Shown here piece after piece: positions 52,104 through 60,590 of a DNA stretch of 64,000 nucleotides (the stretch's first letter is position 1; each line of letters begins with the position of its first letter). The notes under the pieces are model-generated. The model was not told the origin of the DNA. It searched no databases and saw nothing but the letters and a program-made list of their open reading frames with translations. The translations under genes and the position numbers were made by a program. Source of the DNA: Actinopolymorpha cephalotaxi (GTDB lineage Bacteria > Actinomycetota > Actinomycetes > Propionibacteriales > Actinopolymorphaceae); NCBI RefSeq assembly GCF_013408535.1, contig NZ_JACBZA010000001.1, forward strand, positions 1,116,001 to 1,180,000. The letters run 5' to 3'.

Positions 52104-53111
52104 ATGGGTGCGGTCGTCATCGTGGACGCGTTGTGGGGAGACTCCGGCAAGGGCAAGGTGTGCGCGCACCTCGCCGTCAGTGACAAGGCGCCGTTGGCAG
52201 TACGCGCGGGGGTCGGCACCAACGCCGGCGCGAGCGTGACGCTGGACGACGGCACGCTCGTTCGCGCGCGGCAGTTGCCGACCGGGTGGATCAACCCGGG
52301 TACGACCGTCGCGGTGGGGTCCGGCGTCCTCGTCGACCCGGCCGTGCTGGCCGGCGAGGTGGCGAGGTTCGGCCTCGCCGGCCGGGTGCTCGTGGACGGT
52401 CGCTGCGCCCTGATCGAGCCCGAGCACGTCGAGGCCGAACGCGCCGACGCGCACCTGGCCACGACGGTCGGTTCGACCTGCACCGGAAACGGCGCCGCCC
52501 GGGCGGACTTCGTGCTCCGCCGGGCGCGGCAGGCCCGCGACGAGCCGGCCCTCGCGCCGTACCTCAGCGACGTCGCCCGGCACGTGAACGACGTGGCCCG
52601 CGACGGTCTGGTCCTGGTGGAGGGGTCGCAGGGAACCCTGCTGTCGTTGGGATTCAGCGACGAGTACCCCTACACCACCTCCGGCAACTGCACCGCCGCC
52701 GCGGCGATGGACGACGTGGGCCTGAACTGGCGGCTGGTGCAGGACGTGCTGATGGTGGTCAAGGCACTGCCGACGCGGGTCGGCGAGGGGCCGCTGCCGT
52801 ACGAACTACCCGAGGAGGAGGTGCTCCGGCGCGGCATCGCGGAGTACGGCGTGGTCACCGGACGGCCGCGGCGCAAGGCCGGCCGGCTGGACCGGGACCT
52901 CCTCGGCTACGCCGCGATGCTCAACGGGCCCACGCAGATCGCGTTGACGTTCTGCGACCATGTGGACCCGACGATGCGCGGCACCCGTGACGCCGCCGCG
53001 ATCACCGCACCGGTCCGGGCGCTGATCGAGCAGGTCGAACACGACACCGGAGCGCCGGTGGTGTTGCTGGACACCGGTCCGGGCCTCAGCGACATGATCG
53101 ACCTCCGCTGA
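52104..53111 (+). CDS. Divergent adenylosuccinate-synthetase (PurA) paralogue
   Basis: A 335-residue protein, much shorter than standard bacterial PurA (about 430). W11-G-D-S-G-K-G-K18 is the phosphate loop with the catalytic Asp13 kept, but Glu14 is Ser. VEGSQGTLLSLGFSDEYPYTTSGNCTAAAA and T252-G-R-P-R-R257 are family motifs. The guanine-specificity motif TKLD is T282-F-C-D285, so GTP use is doubtful. PurA normally joins IMP and aspartate. Here another nucleotide or amino acid substrate is possible. ATG 52104 has AAGGA upstream. It follows a TrmB regulator and has no purine genes nearby. Confidence 0.8.
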   Translation: MGAVVIVDALWGDSGKGKVCAHLAVSDKAPLAVRAGVGTNAGASVTLDDGTLVRARQLPTGWINPGTTVAVGSGVLVDPAVLAGEVARFGLAGRVLVDGRCALIEPEHVEAERADAHLATTVGSTCTGNGAARADFVLRRARQARDEPALAPYLSDVARHVNDVARDGLVLVEGSQGTLLSLGFSDEYPYTTSGNCTAAAAMDDVGLNWRLVQDVLMVVKALPTRVGEGPLPYELPEEEVLRRGIAEYGVVTGRPRRKAGRLDRDLLGYAAMLNGPTQIALTFCDHVDPTMRGTRDAAAITAPVRALIEQVEHDTGAPVVLLDTGPGLSDMIDLR

Positions 53112-53278
53112 ACCCGCGGGGGTTGCCACCAAGGTCCTCCGGCCAGGTGCGAGGCGGACCGTGGTGACCGAACGCGTTCTACTCCTCAGTGCGGAGACCC
53201 ACAAAACGCTGACGAGAAATCGCTCGATTTACCTTGTGAGTAAGGGGTTTCCTACGAGCGGAAGTCGATCTTGTGCGG

Positions 53279-53284
53279 TAGACT
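53279..53284 (+). promoter_or_regulatory. -10 box of the HNH/DUF222 gene
   Basis: TAGACT lies 7 nt before GTG 53292, consistent with a leaderless mRNA. No -35-like hexamer is visible at the expected distance. Confidence 0.4.
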
Positions 53285-53291
53285 CGAACAC

Positions 53292-55232
53292 GTGAGCGAC
53301 GGCGGTGAGTGCTTCGGCGACGACCTGGGCGATGGCCCGGGTCGTCGCCGGGTGCTGCCGGATGGGTTCGCTGATGTGCCGGGTGGGCCGCGGCTTGCGG
53401 TGCTGCTGGCTTCGGTGGATCGCGGGGTGTGTAACGGGTTCGAGGTGGAGGAGCGGGCCAGGGCGTGGCGGCGGCTGATCGGCTGGGCGGAGGCCGAGTG
53501 TCTGGCCGAGGTGAACGAGCTGGCCTACGCCGAACCCGGTATGCCCGACGAGCCGGCGCAGCGCAGTCCCGAGATGGACCCGATGACCCAGGCCGTGCTG
53601 GAACCTTTGCTGCGGTGGTCGGGCTACCACGCCAGCTGGTATCTGGCGCTGGCCCTCACCCTGCCCCGCCTGCCCCGTGTGCGTGCGGCGCTGGCGTCCG
53701 GTGGGCTGGAGCTGCCCGACGTGCGGGCGATCGTCGATCGGATCACCGACGCGAAACCCGACCTGTGGGGTGCGGTCGAGGACGCGATCTTCCCGAAGGT
53801 GCTGGAACTTCGGGGCGGGTTGTTGCGGGCGAAGGTGGAGGCGGAGGTCGTGAAGGCCGACCCCGAGGCTGCCGGCAAGCGGCACCGGGCCGCGCGGACG
53901 GGGCGGAACGTGGCGATCTGGCCGGCTGTCGACGGTGTCGCCGACCTGGCGATTCGGGGTCTGTCCGCTGATCAGGCCGCGGAGGCGTACGGGTACATCG
54001 ACGCGATTGCCCGTGCCGTGAAGTCTGCCGGCGACCCCCGCAAGCTGAGCCAGCTACGCGCGGACGTCGCCTTCTCCCTGCTCAGCGGCGCCGCCGACAT
54101 CATCGACTGCTCCGCCCCCACGCACGCCGACCAGCCGCACGACCAGGCCGAGCGGGACGAAGGCGTCCAGGGCCAGGCCCCGCAGAGCCAGGCCGCGCAA
54201 GACGAGGCGCAGGACGACTCCGGGCAGGACGACTCCGGGCAGCAGCCCGCGGACGGTGACACTCCGCAGGAGCGGGCCGACCCTGGAACCGACGACGAAA
54301 CGCAGCCCGAAGGTGAGTCGGAGGAGCAGGCTCAGGGAGAGACCGAGCAGGGTGGGCAGGGGCACTGTGCTGTGCACCGGTTCCCCGACCATGACCTGCA
54401 CGACAGCTGGTGTGAGTGTGGGAACTGTTCTCCGGCACCGGTGGCCAGCTGCACAGTGTGTGGTGCGGCCGCGATGAACCGGGTCCGAGTCCACGACATC
54501 ACCGCCCACCAGGCCGCAGCCCGCAACGCCGAACCGCCGGGACAGCCCGACCCACCCGATCCGCCGGGTCAGCCTGATCCACCTGATTCGCCGACGGGCA
54601 ATTCCACATCGCCGCCACTGCCACCGCCGTGGACCTCTTCGCAGCCGAGCTGGGGTCCGATCAAGACGCGCGCCAAGGTGCAGCTGAACATGCCGCTGAC
54701 TACCCTGATGGGGCTGTCCACCCGGCCCGGTGAGCTCGGCGGGTTCGGACCGGTCATCACCGAGGTGGCTCGCCGGATCGTGGCGAACCATCTCGACAAC
54801 CCCGAGGCCAGATTCAGCGTCGGGGTCACTCACCCGGTCACCGGGCGGTTACTGCACCTGCATCCGATACCTGCGAGGTTCCTGCGCGGACTGCAGGCCG
54901 AGCTCGTCCATGCCCGCGACCAGCGGTGTGTGTGGACCACCTGCCGCCGCCCGGCCGCGACGTGTCACCTGGACCACAACACCGAGTACGCCGACGGCGG
55001 AGAAACCTCCGTGGACAACATCGCGCCCCTGTGCGCGCGTCACCACAAAGCCAAGACCGAACGGGACTGGAAGCTGAAGCAGACCGGGCCAGGAGAGCAC
55101 ACCCTCACCGACCCGTTCGGCCGCAAGTACCACAGCGGAGCGCCCTCCCTCACCGACCCGGTTGAACCAGCCGAGCCCGTGCCGGCCACCGCCGGAGTGC
55201 GGTCGGCCGAGGACGACCTCCCGCCGTTCTGA
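53292..55232 (+). CDS. DUF222 / HNH endonuclease domain protein (13E12-repeat family)
   Basis: A 646-residue protein. The DUF222 helical domain spans about 30-270 (RARAWRRLIGWAEAECLAEVNELAYAEP to LSQLRADVAFSLLSGAADI). A 200-residue low-complexity insert follows, rich in Gln, Asp and Pro, with a Cys/His cluster (CAVHRFPDHDLHDSWCECGNC, CTVCG). Then comes a second conserved part and an HNH nuclease near the C-terminus (CHLDHNTEYADGGETSVDNIAPLCARHHKAKTE). Such genes are numerous in actinobacteria and may be nucleases of mobile origin. No flanking repeats are seen. GTG 53292 follows a -10 box by 7 nt. Confidence 0.88.
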   Translation: MSDGGECFGDDLGDGPGRRRVLPDGFADVPGGPRLAVLLASVDRGVCNGFEVEERARAWRRLIGWAEAECLAEVNELAYAEPGMPDEPAQRSPEMDPMTQAVLEPLLRWSGYHASWYLALALTLPRLPRVRAALASGGLELPDVRAIVDRITDAKPDLWGAVEDAIFPKVLELRGGLLRAKVEAEVVKADPEAAGKRHRAARTGRNVAIWPAVDGVADLAIRGLSADQAAEAYGYIDAIARAVKSAGDPRKLSQLRADVAFSLLSGAADIIDCSAPTHADQPHDQAERDEGVQGQAPQSQAAQDEAQDDSGQDDSGQQPADGDTPQERADPGTDDETQPEGESEEQAQGETEQGGQGHCAVHRFPDHDLHDSWCECGNCSPAPVASCTVCGAAAMNRVRVHDITAHQAAARNAEPPGQPDPPDPPGQPDPPDSPTGNSTSPPLPPPWTSSQPSWGPIKTRAKVQLNMPLTTLMGLSTRPGELGGFGPVITEVARRIVANHLDNPEARFSVGVTHPVTGRLLHLHPIPARFLRGLQAELVHARDQRCVWTTCRRPAATCHLDHNTEYADGGETSVDNIAPLCARHHKAKTERDWKLKQTGPGEHTLTDPFGRKYHSGAPSLTDPVEPAEPVPATAGVRSAEDDLPPF

Positions 55233-55265
55233 AGCCTGGCCGTGAACCGTCCGAGCGCTGTCTGC

Positions 55266-56141
55266 TCAGCTGGTCACGTCCCGGCCGGCGAACCTCGCCC
55301 ATGCGGCGGCGAGGAAAACCGCTGTGTAGGCAAGGGAAAGCCACAGCCCCGGCGCCACCGACTCGGTGGCCAGAGGTGAGCGCAGCAGGTCGCCGAAGCC
55401 GGTCCAGTAGTGGGTGGGGAGGTACGGATGCAGCCAGTCCAGCTGGGGGATCACGTCCAGGATCTGACTGCTCAGGCTGAGGATCACGGTCGCGATGGTG
55501 GCCCCGATGGGTTGTTCGGTCAGCGTGGACACGAACAACCCGATCGCACCCAGCGTGGACAGGCAGACCGCGAGGTAGACACAGACCAGCAGCAGCCGGC
55601 CCAGCCCCTCGGCGAAGCCCACCTGGACGCCGGACAGCAACACCATCGGCCCACCACCGAAGAGAATCAGCCCGGCGACCGCGCCCACCGCGGCGACCAG
55701 CAGCGTGCAGGCGAACGCGAACACCACGATCCCGGCGTACTTCACCGCCAGCAGCCGGGTGCGTTCGACCGGTACGGCGAGCAGGCCGCGCAACGTGCCC
55801 TGGTTGGCCTCCCCGGCCACGGCGTCGCCGGCGATCGCCGACACCGCGAGCGGAAGGAACAACGGGAGTTCGACGGTGAGCGCGGCGAGTGCCACGAACA
55901 GTCCGTTCGAGGTGATGCCGGCGAAGAAGTTCGGGCCGTCCGCACCACCGCCGCGCGACGACGGCGAGGACAGCTTCACCGAGACGGCGATGATGAGGGG
56001 TACGGCGGCCAGCACTGCCATCCCCGCCCAGTTGCGCCGGCGGCCGAACAGCAGCGTCAGCTCGGACCAGAAGAACCGCGGGCTCACCCGGCGGTGCGGC
56101 CGCGCGCTGGCCCGGCCGACGATCGGCTCAGCCGCTGACAT
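55266..56141 (-). CDS. ABC-2 type transporter permease
   Basis: A 291-residue integral membrane protein with about six hydrophobic segments (41-56, 80-105, 135-163, 172-205, 216-240, 263-285). GDAVAGEANQGTLRGLLAVPVERTRLLAVKYAGIVVF is the coupling-helix region typical of ABC-2 exporters. It overlaps the ATPase gene upstream by 14 bp, so both are one operon with the LolA-like gene. It probably exports a lipid, peptide or drug. The substrate is unknown. Confidence 0.88.
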   Translation of the reverse strand: MSAAEPIVGRASARPHRRVSPRFFWSELTLLFGRRRNWAGMAVLAAVPLIIAVSVKLSSPSSRGGGADGPNFFAGITSNGLFVALAALTVELPLFLPLAVSAIAGDAVAGEANQGTLRGLLAVPVERTRLLAVKYAGIVVFAFACTLLVAAVGAVAGLILFGGGPMVLLSGVQVGFAEGLGRLLLVCVYLAVCLSTLGAIGLFVSTLTEQPIGATIATVILSLSSQILDVIPQLDWLHPYLPTHYWTGFGDLLRSPLATESVAPGLWLSLAYTAVFLAAAWARFAGRDVTS

Positions 56142-57120
56142 CGAAGCCCTCCCCGGTCAGTGACACGAACACGTCCTCCAGTCCGGGGGTCTGCACACCG
56201 AACGCACGTACGGGCACGCCGTCCTCGACCAGCACCGGCACGATCTTCTCCGGCGGCACGTCGCCGATCAGCGCGCTCACCTTCGTCCCGGCCACGGACA
56301 GCCCTGTCAACCCGAACCTGCGCAGCGTCCCTTCGGCGAGATCGGGTCGTTCGGTCTCCACCTCGACCCGGGCCTGCGCGCTCGACCGCACCTGTGCCAG
56401 CGGCGCCTGGGTCAGCAGCTTCCCGACGTGCATGACGCCCACGTGGGAACAGATCTGCTCGACCTCCGACAGCAGGTGCGTGGACAACATGACGGTCGCG
56501 CCGTCGCGAGCCAGGTCGGTGACGAGGTTGCGCACCTCGCGGGTTCCTTGCGGGTCCAGCCCGTTGGTGGGTTCGTCGAGGATCAGCAGGTCGCGAGGCT
56601 GGAGGAGGACGGCGGCCAGCCCCAGCCGTTGCCGCATACCGAGGGAGTAGGCGCGGTAGCGCTTGCGGGCGGCGGCGAGCAGTCCCACCCGGTCCAGCGC
56701 GGCGTCCACGCGAGCGCGCGCGGTCGCCGGGTCCGCCGTACGGTCGGCGGCGTCCAGCCGGTGCAGGTTGGCGCGTCCGGACAGGTAGGGGTGGAACGCC
56801 GGACCTTCCACCAGGGCGCCAATCCGGGGGAGTGCCTGCGCCGACTCCCGGGGAATCGCCCGGCCGAGGAGCTCGTGCCGGCCGGCGGTCGGGCGGACCA
56901 GGCCGAGCAGCATCCGGATCGTGGTCGTCTTGCCCGAGCCGTTCGGCCCGAGAAAGCCGTAGACGGCGCCGGTCGGCACGGTCAGGTCGAGGTCGTCGAC
57001 CGCGACCTGACCGGACCGGAACCTCTTGCGCAGTCCGTACGTACGGATCGCCGGCGTGTCCTCGTCGTGGTGCCCGCCGGACCGGCCGGCGGACACCACG
57101 GCGGACGTTGCCTCGGTCAC
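56128..57120 (-). CDS. ABC transporter ATP-binding protein
   Basis: A 330-residue ATPase. GPNGSGKTTTIRMLLGL (Walker A, near residue 60), YSLGMRQRLGLAAVLL (signature), LLILDEPTNGLDPQGTREV (Walker B) and an H-loop STHLLSEVEQ are complete. The last 90 residues (VEVETERPDLAEGTLRRFG and on) form the C-terminal extension common in DrrA/CcmA-like exporters. It overlaps the LolA-like gene by 4 bp and the permease gene by 14 bp. Together they make an export module. Confidence 0.92.
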   Translation of the reverse strand: MTEATSAVVSAGRSGGHHDEDTPAIRTYGLRKRFRSGQVAVDDLDLTVPTGAVYGFLGPNGSGKTTTIRMLLGLVRPTAGRHELLGRAIPRESAQALPRIGALVEGPAFHPYLSGRANLHRLDAADRTADPATARARVDAALDRVGLLAAARKRYRAYSLGMRQRLGLAAVLLQPRDLLILDEPTNGLDPQGTREVRNLVTDLARDGATVMLSTHLLSEVEQICSHVGVMHVGKLLTQAPLAQVRSSAQARVEVETERPDLAEGTLRRFGLTGLSVAGTKVSALIGDVPPEKIVPVLVEDGVPVRAFGVQTPGLEDVFVSLTGEGFDVSG

Positions 57121-58244
57121 CTGGCGGACCCGGCGACGGAGTACAACCTGTCCGGCGACACCGCGCCGGCCAGCACCCGGCCGTCGTCGGTGACCAGCAC
57201 GGAGAACAGCGAGCCCTTCAAAAGGCGCCCGCTTCCCCAGGAGCCGCTCACCCTGGGCAGCGAGTTCAGCACCTGGCCGAGCTCGCCGAGCTGGTCACCC
57301 CGCCCACCCTTGCCGGGCGCGGCCGCCCGCTCGGAGGGCATCGTGGCCACGACCACACTGGTCCAGCCCTTGCCGACCACCCGCGGTTCCTGCGCCTGCT
57401 TGGCCGGGGCGCGCTTGTGGGAGGCGGGCCCCTCGCCGGACCCCTTCTCGCCCTCGGTCACCTTCGTGCCGGGCGGCGGGGTGAACCGGAACTGGTCGGC
57501 ACTGGGCCGGGTGAAGCTGATCGAGGTGAACCCGACCTGGAACGCCGGCTCGCTCGCGCCCTTGGCGAACACCTGCACCTGCAGGGGAACGTGCCGGGCG
57601 CCGTCGATCGCCAGCCGCACCTGGCCGACGAGGGAGGAGGAGTCGCGCGGGGTGAGAATCAGCAGGTACGCCGACCGGCCGGCCACCTTCGCGGTGCCGT
57701 CGGTGGTGACCTTCGTGGTCGGGTCGAGCGCCTTCAGCGCCTGGTCGGCGGCTTCCTGCGGCGTCTTCGGCAGGTCCGCGGGCAGCTTCGAGGCGTCCGG
57801 AGCGGCATGCTCCGACTTCGCCGGCAGGGTGCGGTGGGTGGCCGAGCGCTCCTGGCTGGACCACATCCACAGGTCGGAGCCGTTGCGTACGACATCGGAC
57901 TCGCCGAGCGTGCCGAGCAGCGCCAGGCGTACCCGCTGCGGACCGTCGAACCACACCCGCAGGGTGTGGCTGCCGCTGACGAGCGAGCTGAGGTCGGAGC
58001 TGCCGCCTCCGCCGTTCAGGGCGGGAAGCTCGGGAAGTCCGAGGTCGGACTGCTGGGAGACGGTGCCGGAGAACGGTGCGGGGTCGGCCTTCTGCAGGTC
58101 GACCAGCAGCTGGGCGGCGGTCCGGGGCGGCAGCGCGCCGGCCGCGTCGGCCCGCAGCATGGTGCCGGTCGTGCCGGCGGCGAGCACCAGCGCCAGGACG
58201 GCCACCGGGGCCAGCCAGCGCAGGGCGGGGCGGGACGGGAACAA
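57117..58244 (-). CDS. LolA-like secreted (lipo)protein-carrier-fold protein
   Basis: About 375 residues. After a short basic start, residues 9-35 (LAPVAVLALVLAAGTTGTML) are a signal or anchor helix. LLVDLQKADPAPFSGTVSQQSDLGLP, VWFDGPQRVRLALLGTLGESDVVRNGSDLWMWSSQERSATH and RDSSSLVGQVRLAIDGARHVPLQVQVFAKG resemble the LolA/LppX or DUF2092 beta-half-barrel that binds lipids. TTG 58244 is preferred because AGGAGG stands 6 nt upstream. It overlaps the ATPase start (ATGA). It diverges from a two-component system, which probably regulates it. Confidence 0.82.
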   Translation of the reverse strand: MFPSRPALRWLAPVAVLALVLAAGTTGTMLRADAAGALPPRTAAQLLVDLQKADPAPFSGTVSQQSDLGLPELPALNGGGGSSDLSSLVSGSHTLRVWFDGPQRVRLALLGTLGESDVVRNGSDLWMWSSQERSATHRTLPAKSEHAAPDASKLPADLPKTPQEAADQALKALDPTTKVTTDGTAKVAGRSAYLLILTPRDSSSLVGQVRLAIDGARHVPLQVQVFAKGASEPAFQVGFTSISFTRPSADQFRFTPPPGTKVTEGEKGSGEGPASHKRAPAKQAQEPRVVGKGWTSVVVATMPSERAAAPGKGGRGDQLGELGQVLNSLPRVSGSWGSGRLLKGSLFSVLVTDDGRVLAGAVSPDRLYSVAGSAR

Positions 58245-58420
58245 GCCGGGCCTCCTCAAGAGATCTCCGCAAGGAGTGAAGGACGTCGGCCCCATCCTGC
58301 GTGGTGCGGCCTGTGAGCACGCTGAGAAGGCCCCCTAAGGGTTTCCTCGGGGTCCCTCCGGCGGGCGATTCCGTCCCCGCGTGCTCGCTGGGCGGCGCGT
58401 CGCGTGTCACGCTGGTGAGC

Positions 58421-59092
58421 GTGCGACTGCTGCTCGTCGAGGACGAACCCCGGCTCGGCCGGGCCCTGGTGCGCGGCCTGTCCGCCGAGGGTTTCGTGGT
58501 GGACCTCGCCACCGACGGCCGTGACGGGCTGGACCGTGCACTGCACGGTGAGTACGACGCGGTGGTGCTGGACGTGATGCTGCCCGCCATGTCCGGGTAC
58601 GACGTCGTACGCGCGCTGCGCGCGGAGCAGCACTGGGTTCCGGTGCTGATGCTGTCGGCCAAGGACGGGGAGTACGACCAGGCCGACGGGCTGGACGCCG
58701 GCGCCGACGACTACCTCACCAAGCCGTTCTCCTACGTCGTGCTGGTGGCCAGGCTGCGCGCCCTGCTGCGCCGTGGCGCCCCGGAGCGGCCGACCGTGCT
58801 GGCCGCCGGTGACCTCACTCTCGACCCGGCCAGCCGGCGGGTGACCCGGGCGGGCGCGGAGATCACGTTGACCGCCCGGGAGTTCGCGTTGCTGGAGTAC
58901 CTCATCCGGCGGCCCGGCGACGTGGTGACCAAGATCGAACTGCTCGACCACGTGTGGGACGCCACCGACGACACCGACCCGAACGTCGTCGAGGTGTACG
59001 TCGGCTACCTCCGCCGCAAGATCGGCCGGTCGGCGCTGGAGACAGTGCGCGGAGCGGGGTATCGCCTGGCCGCCGACGTGACCGTGAGGTGA
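58421..59092 (+). CDS. OmpR-family response regulator
   Basis: A 223-residue regulator. The receiver domain has VRLLLVEDEPRLGRALVRGL with the acidic pair, phospho-acceptor Asp51 (VVLDVMLP), and Lys in DYLTKPFS. The DNA-binding winged helix is LTLDPASRRVTRAGAEITLTAREFALLEYLIRRPGDVV ... NVVEVYVGYLRRKIG. GTG 58421 or GTG 58415 is the start. Sensor kinase follows after 4 bp. It diverges from the LolA-ABC operon, its likely target. Confidence 0.92.
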   Translation: MRLLLVEDEPRLGRALVRGLSAEGFVVDLATDGRDGLDRALHGEYDAVVLDVMLPAMSGYDVVRALRAEQHWVPVLMLSAKDGEYDQADGLDAGADDYLTKPFSYVVLVARLRALLRRGAPERPTVLAAGDLTLDPASRRVTRAGAEITLTAREFALLEYLIRRPGDVVTKIELLDHVWDATDDTDPNVVEVYVGYLRRKIGRSALETVRGAGYRLAADVTVR

Positions 59093-59096
59093 GCCG

Positions 59097-60500
59097 GTGA
59101 ACGCGAGCGGGCCGGCCCGCCGGTGGCACCGGCTGACCCTGCGGGGCCGGCTGATCCTGATCGGCTCGGTCGGGGTGGCCGCCGGGCTCGCGCTGGGCGG
59201 CCTGATCCTGGTCCGGACGCTGGAGTTCACCCTGCAGCGCAGCCTGGACGAGGGCGCGGTCGGCACGGCCCGCGACGTCGCCGCGCTCGCCCACGCCGGC
59301 CGGTTGTCCGACCCGATCCCGGTCGGCGGAGGGGTGTCGTTCGTGCAGGTCGTCGACGGGCAGGGCCGGGTGACCGCGGCGTCCGCGGGTGCGGACCGGC
59401 TGGTGCCGGCGCTGCGGCCGGGCGACCTCACGGCGGCGCGCGGTGGTGCCCGGCTGACCGTGGACGGGGAACAGCTGGGGATCACCGGCGCGGTCCGGGT
59501 CGTCGGTGAGCCGCTGCCGGGCGGGCGGACCGTGCTGGTCGCGGTGTCCGAACGCGGGATGGCCGAGTCGATCAGCGTCGTCAAGGGAACGTTGCTGGTG
59601 GCGTTCCCGATCCTGGTCGGGCTGCTGGCCGCGGTCGCGTGGCGGGTGGTCGGCTGGACGCTCGCGCCGGTGGAGGCGCTGCGGCGTGGCGCGGCCGAGA
59701 TCACCGGGGCGAGTTCGGCGCGGCGGCTCCCGGTGCCGCCCGGCAACGACGAGGTGCACCGGCTCGCGGTGACGCTGAACGACATGCTCGCGCGGCTGGA
59801 GTCGACCCGGGGACGGCAGCGGGCGTTCGTCGCCGACGCGGCGCACGAGCTCCGCAGCCCGCTGGCCAGCATGCGTACCCAGCTGGAGGTCGCCGTCCGG
59901 CTGGACGCAGCCGCAACCGCCACCGACACCGCGCCGGGGAGCGGCCCGCCGGCCGAACTCCTCACCGACCTGCTCACCGACGTGAACCGGCTGGCCGACC
60001 TGACCAACGACCTGTTGCTGCTGGCCCGGGCCGACGAGGGCGCCCTGCACCGGGGGACCGATCAGGTCGACGTGGCCGCACTGGCCAAGGAGGTCGCCGG
60101 AAGGTACGCCGGTGCGCGGGTGCCGGTCCGGGTGGACGCGCCCGAGGCCCGGTGGGTGTGCGGCACGCCGGGCGCGCTGCGGCAGCTGATCGGCAACCTC
60201 GCCGACAACGCCGTACGGCACGCCGCCGGCGAGGTGCGGGTCGCGGTGGAGGACTCCGGAGAGGGCGTGCTGCTCACCGTCACCGACGACGGTCCCGGGG
60301 TCGCGCCCGCGGACCGGGAGCGGGTGTTCGACCGGTTCACCCGGCTGGACGACGCCCGGGCCCGCGACGACGGCGGCAGCGGGCTGGGCCTGGCGATCGT
60401 GCGGGAGTTGGCCCGCCTGCACGGCGGCACGGTGACGCTGGCCGACGCGGGTCCCGGCGTACGGGCCGAGGTACGCCTGCCCGCCGCCGACCGGCCCTGA
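59097..60500 (+). CDS. Two-component sensor histidine kinase
   Basis: A 467-residue membrane kinase with two transmembrane helices (about 19-41 and 164-182) flanking an extracytoplasmic sensor of about 120 residues. A HAMP region follows. The phospho-His is H250 in FVADAAHELRSPLASMRTQ. ATP-binding N, G1 and G2 boxes are LIGNLADNAVRHA, VTDDGPGV and GGSGLGLAIVRELA. GTG 59097 is 4 bp after the regulator stop, so the pair is co-translated. The signal is unknown, possibly an envelope stress related to the neighbouring export operon. Confidence 0.92.
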   Translation: MNASGPARRWHRLTLRGRLILIGSVGVAAGLALGGLILVRTLEFTLQRSLDEGAVGTARDVAALAHAGRLSDPIPVGGGVSFVQVVDGQGRVTAASAGADRLVPALRPGDLTAARGGARLTVDGEQLGITGAVRVVGEPLPGGRTVLVAVSERGMAESISVVKGTLLVAFPILVGLLAAVAWRVVGWTLAPVEALRRGAAEITGASSARRLPVPPGNDEVHRLAVTLNDMLARLESTRGRQRAFVADAAHELRSPLASMRTQLEVAVRLDAAATATDTAPGSGPPAELLTDLLTDVNRLADLTNDLLLLARADEGALHRGTDQVDVAALAKEVAGRYAGARVPVRVDAPEARWVCGTPGALRQLIGNLADNAVRHAAGEVRVAVEDSGEGVLLTVTDDGPGVAPADRERVFDRFTRLDDARARDDGGSGLGLAIVRELARLHGGTVTLADAGPGVRAEVRLPAADRP

Positions 60501-60590
60501 CCGGCTGTGGCCCGCTCTGATCAGCCCTGATCGGCGGTGACCGCCCCGGGCGTCGGCGGGTTCCGGCCCGGTCTGGGAGGATGAACGACC

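Noticed and set aside
52104-53111. PurZ (phage-type aminoadenine synthesis) identity
   Set aside because: The catalytic Asp13 typical of PurA is kept, whereas PurZ proteins usually replace it, and no phage or dATP-related genes are near. A divergent PurA paralogue is the safer call.
53292-55232. Complete mobile element around the DUF222-HNH gene
   Set aside because: No terminal inverted repeats, target duplications or transposase were found in the flanks.
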